Shown here: piece by piece, positions 47,277 through 57,914 of the stretch
Position numbering within the stretch: the first letter of the stretch is position 1
Layout: the number at the start of each line of letters is the position of its first letter
Origin: Aspergillus flavus
Lineage: Eukaryota > Ascomycota > Eurotiomycetes > Eurotiales > Aspergillaceae
Direction of reading: 5' to 3'
Length of the DNA stretch: 64,000 nucleotides
Assembly (NCBI RefSeq): GCF_009017415.1
Contig: NC_092408.1
Span: 1,116,001-1,180,000 of the forward strand
The notes under the pieces: generated by a model
Database searches by the model: none
Told to the model about the DNA's origin: nothing
Seen by the model: the letters and a program-made list of their open reading frames with translations, nothing else
Made by a program: the position numbers and the translations under genes

Positions 47277-48419
47277 ATGATGCACAATCTAATGGTGGCA
47301 CTTACTCTTCTTTCTGCTCTCGTTGCAGGTGTCTTCAGCTTCGGACCTGAAAAGGGTGGCTTGCAATACGAACGCTTGGTAAGGAATGGCTGCCATATTG
47401 AACATCCAACGGTACTAACGATCCTCCTTCAGACCAGGCCCATCCAGCTAACTCAAGACCTCGCGACTTCGCAAACCGTCAATCCAACAGCAGCCAATTC
47501 GTGGTGGTCATCATCTTTCGTCCATGCGTCAGATGGCAACGACTACTTGATCATTTCCCACGTCCTTTTGCAAGGCCAGGATGTCTCTACAGCTCTACTG
47601 CGTGCCTCTATCCTGGATATCAATGACACAGCATATTACCATCAAGTTAGCTGGATACACAACGGATCTAGTAGGGCGGCGCAGGTGCAGAATGGGCTAC
47701 CTGGCCTCGCTACGAAATACTTTGGATTTGTGTCTAGCGATCCAGTCAATCCTCTGGACCAGATGCGTATTTGGTGTCTCACTGAGCGCGTTGAGTTTAA
47801 CCTCACCTTTCAGTTGTCGGCTCCCGTTATCTTGAATGGAGGCACTGGGACATTCCCGTTCGGCAATGAGATCACGTTTGAATGGTCAATGCCTGGTGGA
47901 GTTACAGATGGCCATTTTACTGTCAACAGGAAGTTTCTCACTATTGACTCTGCTAGCTCTTCGACCTGGTATGACCGCCAATTCATGTGGCCGATCGTCC
48001 CAATGGATGGGCCGGCGAAATCGAACTGGACATGGTTTCAAGTACACTTAGGCCAGAGGACAATGTCTATCTGGGTGTGGGATACCTTTGATGGACAGCG
48101 GTCCCAATTCGCCACGGTCAGGGATAAGCCAGGAATCCACCAAGTACTTGCTGTCAGTGAATTCAAACCGTCAAGCCGCCAATGGACTTCATCCTGTTCT
48201 AAAGCCACTTATTCTCTTGACTGGGTCGTGGCTCTAGTAGACGGAACCATGATGGAACTATCGAGTGTTCGCAATGACCAGGAGCTATGCGATAAGGAAG
48301 GAACTATTGGAACCTATGAAGGATACATTACCGTGTCTGGCACCCGCGGGGAACACCCTATTTCCGGGTACGGGTTGGTTGAGGTAGTTCCAGTGGGTAT
48401 GATAAAAAGGCCAAGTTAA
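47277..48419 (+). CDS. Secreted CrtC/kievitone-hydratase-like protein
   Basis: Exons are 47277..47378 and 47433..48419, giving 362 aa. The 54-bp intron (GTAAGG, a perfect TACTAAC, then TTCAG) is a multiple of three without stops, so an unspliced 380-aa reading is also open; the branch site argues for splicing. Signal peptide MMHNLMVALTLLSALVAGVFS. The core has NSWWSSSFVHASDGNDYL, FNLTFQLSAPVILNGGTGT and TWFQVHLGQRTMSIWVWD, like fungal kievitone hydratase and the lipocalin-like CrtC/Diels-Alderase superfamily, which use a double beta-domain to hydrate or cyclise hydrophobic substrates. Several N-glycosylation sites. Substrate unknown; it could detoxify plant phenolics. Confidence 0.82.
   Translation: MMHNLMVALTLLSALVAGVFSFGPEKGGLQYERLVRNGCHIEHPTVLTILLQTRPIQLTQDLATSQTVNPTAANSWWSSSFVHASDGNDYLIISHVLLQGQDVSTALLRASILDINDTAYYHQVSWIHNGSSRAAQVQNGLPGLATKYFGFVSSDPVNPLDQMRIWCLTERVEFNLTFQLSAPVILNGGTGTFPFGNEITFEWSMPGGVTDGHFTVNRKFLTIDSASSSTWYDRQFMWPIVPMDGPAKSNWTWFQVHLGQRTMSIWVWDTFDGQRSQFATVRDKPGIHQVLAVSEFKPSSRQWTSSCSKATYSLDWVVALVDGTMMELSSVRNDQELCDKEGTIGTYEGYITVSGTRGEHPISGYGLVEVVPVGMIKRPS
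47379..47432 (+). other. In-frame 54-bp intron with perfect TACTAAC branch site
   Basis: Donor GTAAGG, branch TACTAAC (about 47413-47419), acceptor TTCAG. Retention would add 18 residues without a stop codon. Confidence 0.75.
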
Positions 48420-48610
48420 CTCAAAATGTTATAAGGCCCCAGCTGCAACTTCTTCACTGAACAGACTTTTGAAGTTACGTCGGACAGCTCCAATGTAGAC
48501 AGTTGGGCTGCGAACGAGCCTCACAGTGTTAGATATATGAGTTCCAAACTACATATCTTCAACAGATTAACTTTATTTGATCGATCTATGCCTCGTGAAA
48601 TTACAGATGT

Positions 48611-49494
48611 TCAACCAGTAGAAGAGGTAATACCTCCATCAACAACAATCTTCTGCCCGGTGATGTAGCGAGCAGAGTCCGAGAGCAGGAAAGCAGCACA
48701 GTTAGCAACGTCGAAGGAGTCACCCATGCGACCCATTGGCACTGCCTTGTTCCTTTTCGCGATGAATCCTTCTAGATCCCCACCTGCGTACTTGTCTGCA
48801 AGATAACTGACCAATGGCGTGTGCATCAGCCCTGGCACAACCACGTTAAGCCGAATGTTACGATTAGCGTAGATGACAGCGGTAGCTTTGGTGAACTGGA
48901 TAACAGCGGACTTGGCGGCGGAGTATGCAACCTGGGGTTTGCCAATATAACGAATTCCGGCAATCGAGGCCACATTAACAATGGCACCACCGCCCTGCTT
49001 TTCCATGATCGGGAGGACTTCGTGGCAGGAAAGATAGACAGATTTCAGATTTATATCAGTCTGGGCATCCCTGTGACTTAGAGCATCAGAAACACTGTTT
49101 CATATTCCACATCGCTTGCTGTATATACTTACCAGACTTTCTCTGTCATCTCGGCAGGCCCACCTGGCTCTGAGCGGCCAACATTGTTGATCAGGATATC
49201 GATACGACCAAACTTCGCGACACACACCTCGACCATGCGCTTCACATCTTCAGAAGATGTAACATTCGCTGTTGTTACCTCACACACGCCGCCCTCGGCC
49301 TCAAGACGCTTTTTAGTGTGCAAGGCAGACTCGAGTTGTAGATCGCAACCAAATATTTTGGCACCGTTGCGACTTAACACTCGTGCTGTTGCAGCACCAT
49401 TTCCCCACATTTGAGGATCGCCCATTTGGCCAATGCCAGTGACGAGGGCAACCTTGCCCTTGAGCTCGGGGAATGTACCAATGTGATCTGTCAT
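48611..49494 (-). CDS. Short-chain dehydrogenase/reductase (classical), cluster enzyme
   Basis: Exons on the minus strand are 49494..49133 and 49070..48611, giving 273 aa. Classical SDR: VALVTGIG at the start of the Rossmann fold, INNVG, VNVASIAGI with the catalytic Ser, YSAAK with the catalytic Tyr/Lys, and a C-terminal ARYITGQKIVVDGG. The glycine loop is unusual: TGIGQMGDPQMWGNG has about eight extra residues between TG and the last GxG. It likely oxidises or reduces a polyol, sugar acid or cyclic diol with NAD(P). Its promoter (49699-49737) carries the CGGAAATT sites shared by the genes to 57.5 kb, so it probably belongs to that pathway. Confidence 0.9.
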
Positions 49495-50215
49495 GACTTG
49501 GTCGATATATTGTTGTAATCAATAGAAATATTGCGGCATATCGACGGATGGGGTGGACATTATATATAAGCATTCTTACAACAAGGGCCAAGGTAATTTA
49601 GGTATAATAAGAAAATTTGCAAACAGGTATATGCCATAAATCACTCCTGTGGCAGGTAAAAGTCCGTCTTCTCCGCCAGCTGGTGGTTCCCAAATGTGTC
49701 GGAATTTCTAGCAAATTCCGCGGAAAGGATAATTCGGTCACCACCTCGACTCAACGTATTGCTAGGTGACTACAATATACGAGGCATGATTCCGTGGATA
49801 TTCAACAATATTGTAAAAGATCAAGCGGCAGATCGATTGAATGGTAAGGATTATATGTTCACCGTTCGCAACTGTTATTTTACAATGGTTATTTTGGAGG
49901 TAAAACACTACCCAGGTTGACAAAGTGAAAGTTTCAGCGAGGATATCGTCTTCACCGGAGCAGATCGCTTTTTAAAGGTCACCGGAAGCGTCAAGGTAGC
50001 GTGCACAAGGCACAAGGTCCTAGTCAAGGTCGAAGCTTCCTGGGCTTGCAGATACACTTCAGCAACCAACGACAGAAACGTTAAGAAGAGATAAAGGCAA
50101 TATTTTAATAATAGTTACAAATAATCATTCGAATGAAGGAATTATATTCTTAATATATTCTATGTGATTTCCACAACGTTTTCCTTGTATAGGAGGGTTA
50201 TCGAGTTTGGATCAG
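49495..50215. other. Intergenic: promoter of SDR, 3' end of aldolase
   Basis: Contains the palindromic CGGAAATT-type sites at 49700-49737 (separate entry). No gene was seen. Confidence 0.45.
49700..49737. promoter_or_regulatory. CGGAATTT/AAATTCCG palindrome, putative regulator site
   Basis: CGGAATTT (49700-49707), five bases, then AAATTCCG (49713-49720) form a perfect 8-bp inverted repeat. It is followed immediately by CGGAAA (49721-49726), and AATTCGG lies at 49731-49737. CGG half-sites are what Zn2Cys6 proteins read. It is about 200 bp upstream of the SDR start. Confidence 0.6.
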
Positions 50216-51213
50216 TTATGCTTTGCCAGAAGATCCGAAAAGGTCCATAACGCGCTGGACAGACTTGGAGTAAACGTCGACAGCCTGGACCTTAAGCACT
50301 GTGAACTCTAACTTGCCAGCATTCTCGGCGACGAACTTTGTATAATCATCGCGCACTATTCGATTGACGTTGATCTTCGAAACCCCACAGTCAATTGCCT
50401 TGAGGAATAGTTCATTCTCAACTAGGTGTGTTCCGTGCAGCACAAGTGGCTGCTCGACAGTCTTCGCAATCTTCCTGAGACTAGTAAATATAAACTTAGG
50501 GTTAGAGCAAATCCACAAAATGCTGGCCAGGCCGACTTACAGAGTTAAGTCCCACGACCTTTCAGCGCCCCCGACTCCGTAGCCTCCATGAATGTTGCCG
50601 AAGCTTGGAGCAAGGAAGTCGGCACCAGTCGCTTCCATAAACCGTTTAGCATCTTCGGGTTTTGAAAAGATGGTCCCTAGGTCCACGTTGGGCAGGCCAT
50701 CCTCGCCGCCCTCTATCCGCCCCATCTCTACCTCAATAGAAATTCCCAGCTCGTGTGCCCGCTTGATATTCCGTGCACAGATTGCAATATTACCCGCCTC
50801 TTCCATAGTGGAACCGTCAATCATGATAGAATCGAAAGGGAGAGTCAGGGCTAATTCCACGTCCTCGGGCTTGATGCAATGGTCAAGATGCACTGCAATG
50901 GGGACCGAGGCGGCATGGGCAGAGTTGACTACATAACGGACAAACTCGGGGCCTTGGAAATGCAGGGTCCAGGGGAAAAGCTGAATAATAGCCGGTGATC
51001 CTTTGGCCTCTGCAGCACGAATAACGGCCATCACACCGTCACCATTGTAGCTGTGGGGGGTTCGAATGGATCAGCTAGGTGGATCTCAATCTAGCGCTAT
51101 CTTGCAAGAACATGGCATGCATACCAGTTGTACGCACCAACGGCATATTTGCCCTCCTTCGCTGCATGTAGAATGCAATGAGTACGGTTGCTTGCAATTG
51201 ATGGATTGACCAT
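50216..51213 (-). CDS. Class II ketose-bisphosphate aldolase (FBA-II-like)
   Basis: Exons on the minus strand are 51213..51125, 51050..50541 and 50480..50216, giving 287 aa. Class II fructose/tagatose-bisphosphate aldolase family (PF01116). After splicing, VGAYNCYNGDGVMAV matches the family N-terminus. Metal and catalytic residues are seen in AVHLDHC, the Glu-rich VEMGRIEGGED, SFGNIHGGYG and VLHGTH. These zinc enzymes reversibly cleave ketose bisphosphates, or related aldol substrates, into two C3 units. The fungal group without a glycolytic role is little studied. Context: a second, unrelated aldolase and an SDR stand beside it, suggesting a catabolic route that ends in aldol cleavage. The upstream region has three CGGAAA repeats. 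Confidence 0.9.
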
Positions 51214-51396
51214 AGTGTCAGGTCGTGTATCAGGAGAAAGCTCGAGACAGAAAACAAATTGGAGGTCTAACCTGGTAAAATTAGGGATTGAATGCTGGCC
51301 ATTGATGGGATGCAACATAAATAGCCTCTACGGCTTTAAACCAGGACGTATTACCCCAGGTCTATGGCAGCTTTCTGGTTCCTCCCATGCGTTGCA

Positions 51397-51435
51397 CGGA
51401 AAATCTCGAGCGGAACGGAAATCGAACCGGAAATT
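51397..51435. promoter_or_regulatory. Three CGGAAA direct repeats, putative regulator sites
   Basis: CGGAAAA (51397-51403), CGGAAAT (51416-51422, itself preceded by CGGAA) and CGGAAATT (51428-51435), about 180-220 bp upstream of the aldolase start. The same core is found at 49.7, 53.2 and 57.6 kb. Confidence 0.55.
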
Positions 51436-51996
51436 GGACGGTTCTTCGGCCCACGCACAGACAGTGGGGATGGTGAAGTGAGGAGAACATGGATAGATAA
51501 CCCCAGAATTACATATCCACCACCCGTCGAGTCGATTTATATACGTATTTTACGAAGACTTATCCGACTAACAGACAAAAGTCCCAATACCAGTATAGCG
51601 ATAACGACGTTGCCTTGAATATCACCACCATTCTCTTCAGCTTATTAATATATTCGGTGAGACACTCTGCCTCGACGTTCTCTACAACACTGGGTTTTGG
51701 TCTCTACATCTAAAGCCCGTCTCCTGGGAATTGTAGTAACATGTTATGACTTGGGAGCCATTGTTTAGTCGCAATGGCTCTAGCGCTATTCTTTGCTTGT
51801 TCGTAAACAAATAGGCACTGTGCCTACAATGTCCATCAATACTATCAGTATCAAGGATAGCAGTTAGAAGTATAGGATCATGTCCAATTACACAAATATA
51901 AAAAGGAACTTTCAATTAGCGTAAAGGAGAGAAGAAATATAGTTTTATGTACAAAATGATCTGCATGATTGCTCATACATTGGAAATCAAAACTTA
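51436..51996. other. Intergenic, no gene seen
   Basis: The rest of the region between the two aldolase genes, AT-rich. No coding frame is supported. Confidence 0.4.
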
Positions 51997-52950
51997 TTAA
52001 AGAAGAAAGTTGCCATTGGTTTTGGCAAGCTGCTCATCGTAATACGGTTGGAATGCCAGCCAGCCCTTCTCGGGACCGCCCACCTGAAGTGCTGCGTAAG
52101 CAGCCTCATCATCATCGATAATAATTTTCTTATAACCTGCTGCAGATGCTGCATCCGCTAATAACTGGGCATGACACGTCTTGTCGAGACTCATGAACCA
52201 GAATGCTGCCTCGTCAACACTCTGACCCACGGTCAGTAAACCATGGTTCTGGAGAATAGCAGCTTTGCCCTGACCCAGAGCCTTGGCTATGCGCTGTCCC
52301 TCTTCTCGATCTAGGACGACACCCCTAAAATCCCGGTATACACCGTGGCTCTTGTAGAAGCGGAGAGCATCCTGTGTTATCATATCGAGCTCCCGACCAA
52401 AAGCCGCGAATGCCTTTCCAGCAACGCTGTGGGCGTGGCAAGCTGCATGGACGTCGGGCCGAGCCTTATGGATCTCGGAGTGGATAGCAAATGCTGGGGC
52501 ATTGATGGGCTCGTCGCCTTCAACCACTAAGCCATCCTCATCTACCAAAATCAGATCAGACACTTTGATCAGGGAGAAGTGAGCTGAAAGGGGATTAATC
52601 CCTGGACGGTTCGTTAGTAATTATGTCGAGAAGCCGTTCATTACAACATATAGTAGTGGCTTACAGAAATGGTCGGTAAGAATTGGGTCTCGAACAGAAA
52701 TATGCCCCGCGACGCCTTCATCGAAGCCACGGTCTGCAAAGACTCGGAAGGCTGCTGCTAAGTGCTGCTTGCGGTATAATCGCTCTTCTTCAAGTGTATC
52801 AAACTTGGGATAGCTTCTGATTTTCAGATCCCTGCCATCCTTAGTCTTCCCAAGCACTTGCAGCTGGGGTGGGGTTGCACGTTTGCTATCAGGAGTGGCG
52901 CAGGGGGTCTTCTGTTGGATAGGGTCATTTCCAACCACCGACGACGCCAT
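51997..52950 (-). CDS. Class II aldolase/adducin-domain protein
   Basis: Exons on the minus strand are 52950..52665 and 52601..51997, giving 296 aa. Class II aldolase/adducin N-terminal domain family (PF00596). Signals are [19 protein letters not shown] across the splice, the zinc ligands in ACHAHS, and QNHGLLTVG with the third His. Bacterial relatives cleave fuculose- or ribulose-type sugar phosphates; fungal members of this length act on unknown substrates. Residues 1-50 are a basic, disordered leader. The 63-bp intron has the branch site TACTAAC. It shares its upstream region (52951-53406) divergently with the cluster regulator, with CGGAATTT sites between. Confidence 0.9.
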
Positions 52951-53208
52951 GGTGAAGGATCTTATGGGTAGTTGATTCTAAAGAAGATGGACAAATTGAA
53001 TAGTATTTGATTAACAGGCTACAGCTAGGATGATCAAACAAGAATGTCTAGACCGGAGAACCTCTCCATGTGTATTGATTTTTATAAAGTCTGGGCTAAA
53101 CGCAGGCTGAGACCCCGCACTCTAGTCTAAGCAGCCCACTTGAGCAGCTATTACACTACACCCTCGGCGATCGTTGTAAACCATGCCGAGCATTTCCAAC
53201 GCTGAAAT

Positions 53209-53256
53209 AAATTCTCCGCGGAATTTGGAGAAGCTGCGGGGTCGAGGGCTTTTCCG
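53209..53256. promoter_or_regulatory. AAATTCTCCGCGGAATTT near-palindrome and TTTTCCG, putative regulator sites
   Basis: A near-palindrome (53209-53226) with abutting CCG|CGG half-sites, followed by TTTTCCG (53250-53256); ATTTCCG recurs at 53345-53351, just before the regulator start. It lies in the divergent promoter of the aldolase/adducin gene and the Zn2Cys6 gene, as expected for joint and self-regulation. Confidence 0.6.
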
Positions 53257-53406
53257 CGCACGTGCCATGCCTCTGCACTGTGTTGAATACGTAGACGTCA
53301 ACACCTTTTCCGAAACGAGTAATCTCAACAGCCAAGTCCCCACCATTTCCGTTTCCTGTCCAGGTTATCCAGAGATATATTCACACCCACTCTACTATCT
53401 ACAGAT

Positions 53407-56275
53407 ATGGCAGGTGGCACAGAATCCCCAAGGAGCGGAATTCTGCCCAGCCGGGCGCAGAAGCCCCCCAAAAAGTATGTGACTCGTGCGTGCGATGAAT
53501 GCAAGAGGAGAAAATGTAAATGCGACGGGTTAGAGGTACTGAGGCTTTTCACAAAGACATCAGCGATGCATGCTAACACCCTTTGTAGCCCTGCTATCGC
53601 TGCGTATCTATGGGACTCGGTACGTTCCGTGTGCATAAGCAATTAATTGCATAGGTGCTGTGGGTGGGAACGCTAAGATTTGCCAATCCCCAACGGGTAG
53701 ACTGTGCATATCAAAGCTCATATAATCGTGTTCAAAAGCGAAAAAGGCATGTCAGTATTCCCGTTACTCGAATATTCGCTTATCATCTGTTTGGCTTTGC
53801 CAACGGCTCTTCTTGAGTAGGAAAGGAGTGCGTCTCCCAGAGAAAGACAGCAGCCGGTACGCACCAATGGAGCGCGTCCGCAGGGAACACAAGGACAACA
53901 ACAACCAGAGGATGATGATAAAGGTATGCTTTGTTTAGTTCATGAGGTCCTTCACTCATTGATCTTTCTTGCTCATTCAGCCGGACAGGGGATGCGAGTA
54001 CACACACATTCCTCAGTCGGGTATACAGTCATCTTAAATCTATGGGCCATTCCTTACCACGAAATATGTCCCGCCCGGCCGAAGAGGTTCTTAGCGAACA
54101 TCCGTTGAAAACATCTCTGATTCCCCTGGGCCGTGGTCTGGCAGAGGAGTACATTGATTGTTTTCATAGTCACTCATGTGCGACGTATCGCTATATTCCT
54201 CGAAGTCAGAGCAATGAATTTCTCGGGAAGCTCTACTCCGAGAATGAAAGCTTCCTGCAGGATGATGCCAGTATGGCGGTTATATTCTTGATCCTCGCCG
54301 TTGGGTGAACCATATTCAACCCATGTTTGGGCTATCATAAAAGCTGATTGATGTACCCAGGTGCATTTGGTACCCTTCTTTGCACAGTCGCGACATTTTC
54401 GAGTATAAGACTAAAGCGTAATGCTCTCTTCTTGGTTTATTCTGCCTAACAGTGCTAACTCTCACAAAGCTCGCGGCTCTACGAGGCCGCACAATCCAGG
54501 CTGGAGAAGACAGCATCCATGTTCCCTCCCTCGATTCTGGTGATGCAAGCACACTGCCTTAAAGTAAGTGTATAACAATGTGACACAAAGTCTCGTCAGG
54601 AGTACTAAAAGCACACAGTGTCAATTTCTGCTAGCAGTCAACATTTTCAACTGTGCTTGGCTAGCAGTAGGGACTGCTGTGCGTCTTGGTCAGATAGTCG
54701 GTTTCCATAAAGCCAAAGCCACAGGCTCCAATGGTCTAGAGGAGTTTACCCGCAGGGGTATGTTTTGGTCATTGTATACTATGGACCGGTAAGCCGTTCC
54801 CAAGAGCTTCCAAGCATATATAGGCTGACAGAAGTATTAAGATACCTCTCTGCCGCTCTTGGGCGTCCCATGATGATAAATGACGACGACATCACGATAC
54901 CGTACCCAGAGACTACGGTGTCATCCTCGCCTGGTATAGACGATCCTCATGAAGCCAAGACCGTCCCTGGAATCGTCGCACACATAAAGTCAGCACATCC
55001 CTATTATTATATTAGATTAATGCGGCTTATATTAGTCTCAATATACAGGCTTGCTCAGATCACAACACAAGTGCTTAGGAAGCTCTATGGCTCTAAGAAG
55101 CACGACAAGGTCGCCCGAGATGAGTCGACTTCCCAAATCGAAGCACAGCTCAGCAAGTGGTTAGATGAAACACCAAGATTCTTGAACCCGGAGAAACAAT
55201 TAGGCCAGAATGAGAGCGAAGTCTTTTATGATGTCCCCTGGATATTCAAAAGGTATTCAAAAGGTCTCTGGTGTCCTGGGCAACTTCTTAATAATTCCCC
55301 ATAGACAACAACGCACTATCCGTGCTGCCTTCTATTTCACATCCATGCAGCTCTACCGAGGGCACTTGTTGGACGAGTTCCTTCAAGCAAATTTCCACGA
55401 TCGGCTCTCCTTAACCCCAGCACCACCGGTACAGAAATGTATACATGCCGCATTACAAATGGCGTTGTTCGCCGCAGATATCAAAGAGGATGTTACATAC
55501 AACTCAGTGTTTTGGGTATACCATCTCCCTTTGTCTAGGTTATTAATTCTGTTCTTGGATTGATATTTGAGTAACTAATTCGACTATCTGCCAAGACAAC
55601 GTCTTACTTTACCTTCTGCGCTATCTCAATCTTGACCGTGTATCTCACCTTATACCCCGAGATTGAAAACCGTGCCGTTATTGAAAATGTCCTGGAACGG
55701 GCGATAGAGGGCCATCGGAAGCTCGACAACAGCATGAATAAACATACTCAAAGGTTACTTGAAGTAAGTTTTCCATGGCTCGTAAATATAACCAGACCAT
55801 TCTCTTCCATTGGCTATTGACAATATCATTTGTGTTGCTTGTGAAGGATACAAGGGCTATTGCGCAACGGGCATTCAGATCATCCAGGACCAGGCCTAGC
55901 ACTTCGGGTGCCAATGATAGAACGATCACCATCCCCAGTAATGTCAATGCATCTGTCACCGTAGAACACCAGAATACGCCATCAGGCTCTCTCTACCCAC
56001 AGGTGGAACCACGTGAAGAATGGGAGGATGCCCAAGGCGTAATGGACAACATTGAAGAAGCCCCGGCTCCCGATCTGGTAAGCCTTCTCTCATTAATCAT
56101 TTCACAGCGGACGCTAAATGAGCCTTCTTAGCAGGGTGAACTTGCAGACATCGTCAATGGTGATGACTTAGATTTCATCATGAATATTGGCTTTGATGCC
56201 TCACCATTTAATCATGTCGACCCACTGCAATTCTTCGTGGCCGATAAGCCTACAAAGCCTGGACCGCAGGCGTGA
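53407..56275 (+). CDS. Zn2Cys6 transcription factor, 13 exons (cluster regulator)
   Basis: Exons are 53407..53535, 53589..53619, 53701..53750, 53821..53923, 53989..54304, 54361..54402, 54470..54563, 54619..54788, 54842..55252, 55305..55515, 55596..55763, 55847..56077 and 56135..56275; total 2097 nt, 698 aa. The zinc cluster (residues about 29-55) is built from three exons: ACDECKRRKCKCDGLE, then PCYRCVSMGL, then DCAYQ, giving C-x2-C-x6-C-x5-C-x2-C-x6-C. A basic KRKR and a Gln-rich linker follow. The fungal_trans domain follows (LGQIVGFHKAK, RRGMFWSLYTMDRYLSAALGRP). The tail is acidic. Two joins are unusual: donor GTCAGT at 53751, and the acceptor GGACAG at 53988 used instead of the nearer TTCAG, which would break the frame. 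Likely controls the flanking metabolic genes. Confidence 0.88.
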
Positions 56276-56413
56276 GTTTTGTATTATTGGCTAAAGTTCT
56301 TCATACATAGTTTCAATAGCAGTCACTAAGTAATACGCAGTGGTTTTATATAAATTGCCTTCACACGTTACGGCAATTTTCAATGCTGCAATCCTATTAG
56401 ATGATTCGACCTT

Positions 56414-57489
56414 CTAGAATACAGCAATTGCATTTGGAGGGCTGGCCACGCCACCGGGCACCTTGAGTGGCACACTCGAGAGAAAAAAGGTATATCTCCC
56501 GGTTGCGCTACAATGTTGGGACAGCCGCTCGAGGTCAAACAGCTCTCCAATTGGACAGCCCCAGCCGGCAAGTACCCATTCGTGTAGGTTGTACCGAGGA
56601 TCAGCATGAGGACCGCGAATCGGTGCTCGCTCGAAGCTAGGCGCATCCCCGGCCACTGCTCCGAACTGGTACTTCCAAAGCCATCGTAGCATATTCTCGG
56701 TTGCCTCCACCCCAATGAAATCCGGAGACGGTCGCTGTGCGAGGTTCATTCTTTCTTGCTCATTCAATTCATTGTACGCTGCGGTGAAGCCACTGCGAAT
56801 GAATAAGATATCCCCTGGGTGAATCTCGATTTGGAAATCCTTAACCATGGCCTCGAGACTCTCGACCGTGATTGGGGTCGATGATAGAGGCTGGATCTTA
56901 AGGTTCTTGGTAGCCGCCCATTGAGCGTAGTCAAGGAGCACGCCACGACCAGTTATTCCTCCTGCTTCCACAACAGCTAATAATTGCGAAAGTTAGTGTG
57001 TTGTGTCACGTAAATGTGTGGCCTTCTGTACAATAACTTACTGTGTAGACCAATTATATCAGAAGATTCTATTTGCTCTTGCGTTACATTGTTATAGAAC
57101 CGACGAGACCTTTGATGCGCTGTGACCACCGATCAGTAATTGAATACAGTTGAGCGGATAAATTCATTCTTACCATAGTGCCTAAACCCATCCCACTGAC
57201 TGGAACCTTGTGTATTGAAAGTCAAGATGTCGTCGTTAATGCAATTCGGGCTCCTATGCACAATCTCTTGCTGAAAGCCCTTTCTACCGAAACTCGGATG
57301 TGATGGCTTACTTAAAAGCCAGTCGAGCGATATGCGTACACCAGTCTGGATCTCCTTTGCTGCACGAACAATAGTGTCCGGTGTGATTAGGTTCAATGTG
57401 CCCAGCTCATCCTGATCTCCGAATCGGCCCCAAGCATTTCCTGGTGGCCCTTCCGAGGCCAATGGGAGATCTTCGAAAGCAGGAGTCAT
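56414..57489 (-). CDS. Cyclase-family metal hydrolase (PF04199, kynurenine-formamidase-like)
   Basis: Exons on the minus strand are 57489..57174, 57119..57042 and 56976..56414, giving 318 aa. The start is the first ATG (MTPAFEDLPLASEG); an upstream TTG is open but not a plausible start. Fungal cyclase-family signs are WGRFGDQDELGTLNLITP, QGSSQWDGFRHYG (metal site of the fungal type), GRGVLLDYAQWA, HPGDILFIRSGF, VAGDAPSFE and HEWVLAGWGCPIGEL. Relatives hydrolyse N-formyl or cyclic substrates using a bound metal. The 5' flank carries at least five CGGAAAT/TTTTCCG half-sites. It ends 139 bp from the regulator's stop codon, convergently. Confidence 0.9.
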
Positions 57490-57581
57490 TGCTCGTAAAT
57501 CGACCAAACGAGGCAATCGTTAGTGGAAGAGAATGGAAGAACAAGGGATTTAGCGGATTCTTTATATTAAAAGATATCCGT

Positions 57582-57670
57582 CGGAAATGTTATTTTCCGG
57601 AATTCAAGTGCCTTTCCCCGGAAATGTCGGCGGAGTTAGGAAAATCTTTCTTTTCCGCACGCCTTTTCCG
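57582..57670. promoter_or_regulatory. Cluster of five CGGAAAT/TTTTCCG half-sites
   Basis: CGGAAAT (57582-57588) and ATTTTCCG (57592-57599) form an inverted pair; then CGGAAAT (57619-57625), TTTTCCG (57651-57657) and TTTTCCG (57664-57670). All lie within 95-180 bp upstream of the cyclase start codon. Confidence 0.6.
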
Positions 57671-57914
57671 CCAGTCATCTCTGAAGAACATGGCTATCAG
57701 TCATGATCTAGGGCTTAGCATACAGTGACCCCTAGACAAGCTTTTTTATGTCTCCATAGAGCGGGAATTACCCCATGGGGTGACTGCGCCAGCGGCGGCG
57801 CTCAGAACATATACTTTCTGCGCTCGAGCGTGAAAAAAGCTTGTTCATCGCTTTCTCTTGTGGTCATACTTTCCCAGTAACAAAATGAATGAAGAAGATC
57901 GTCAATCTCCGCCC

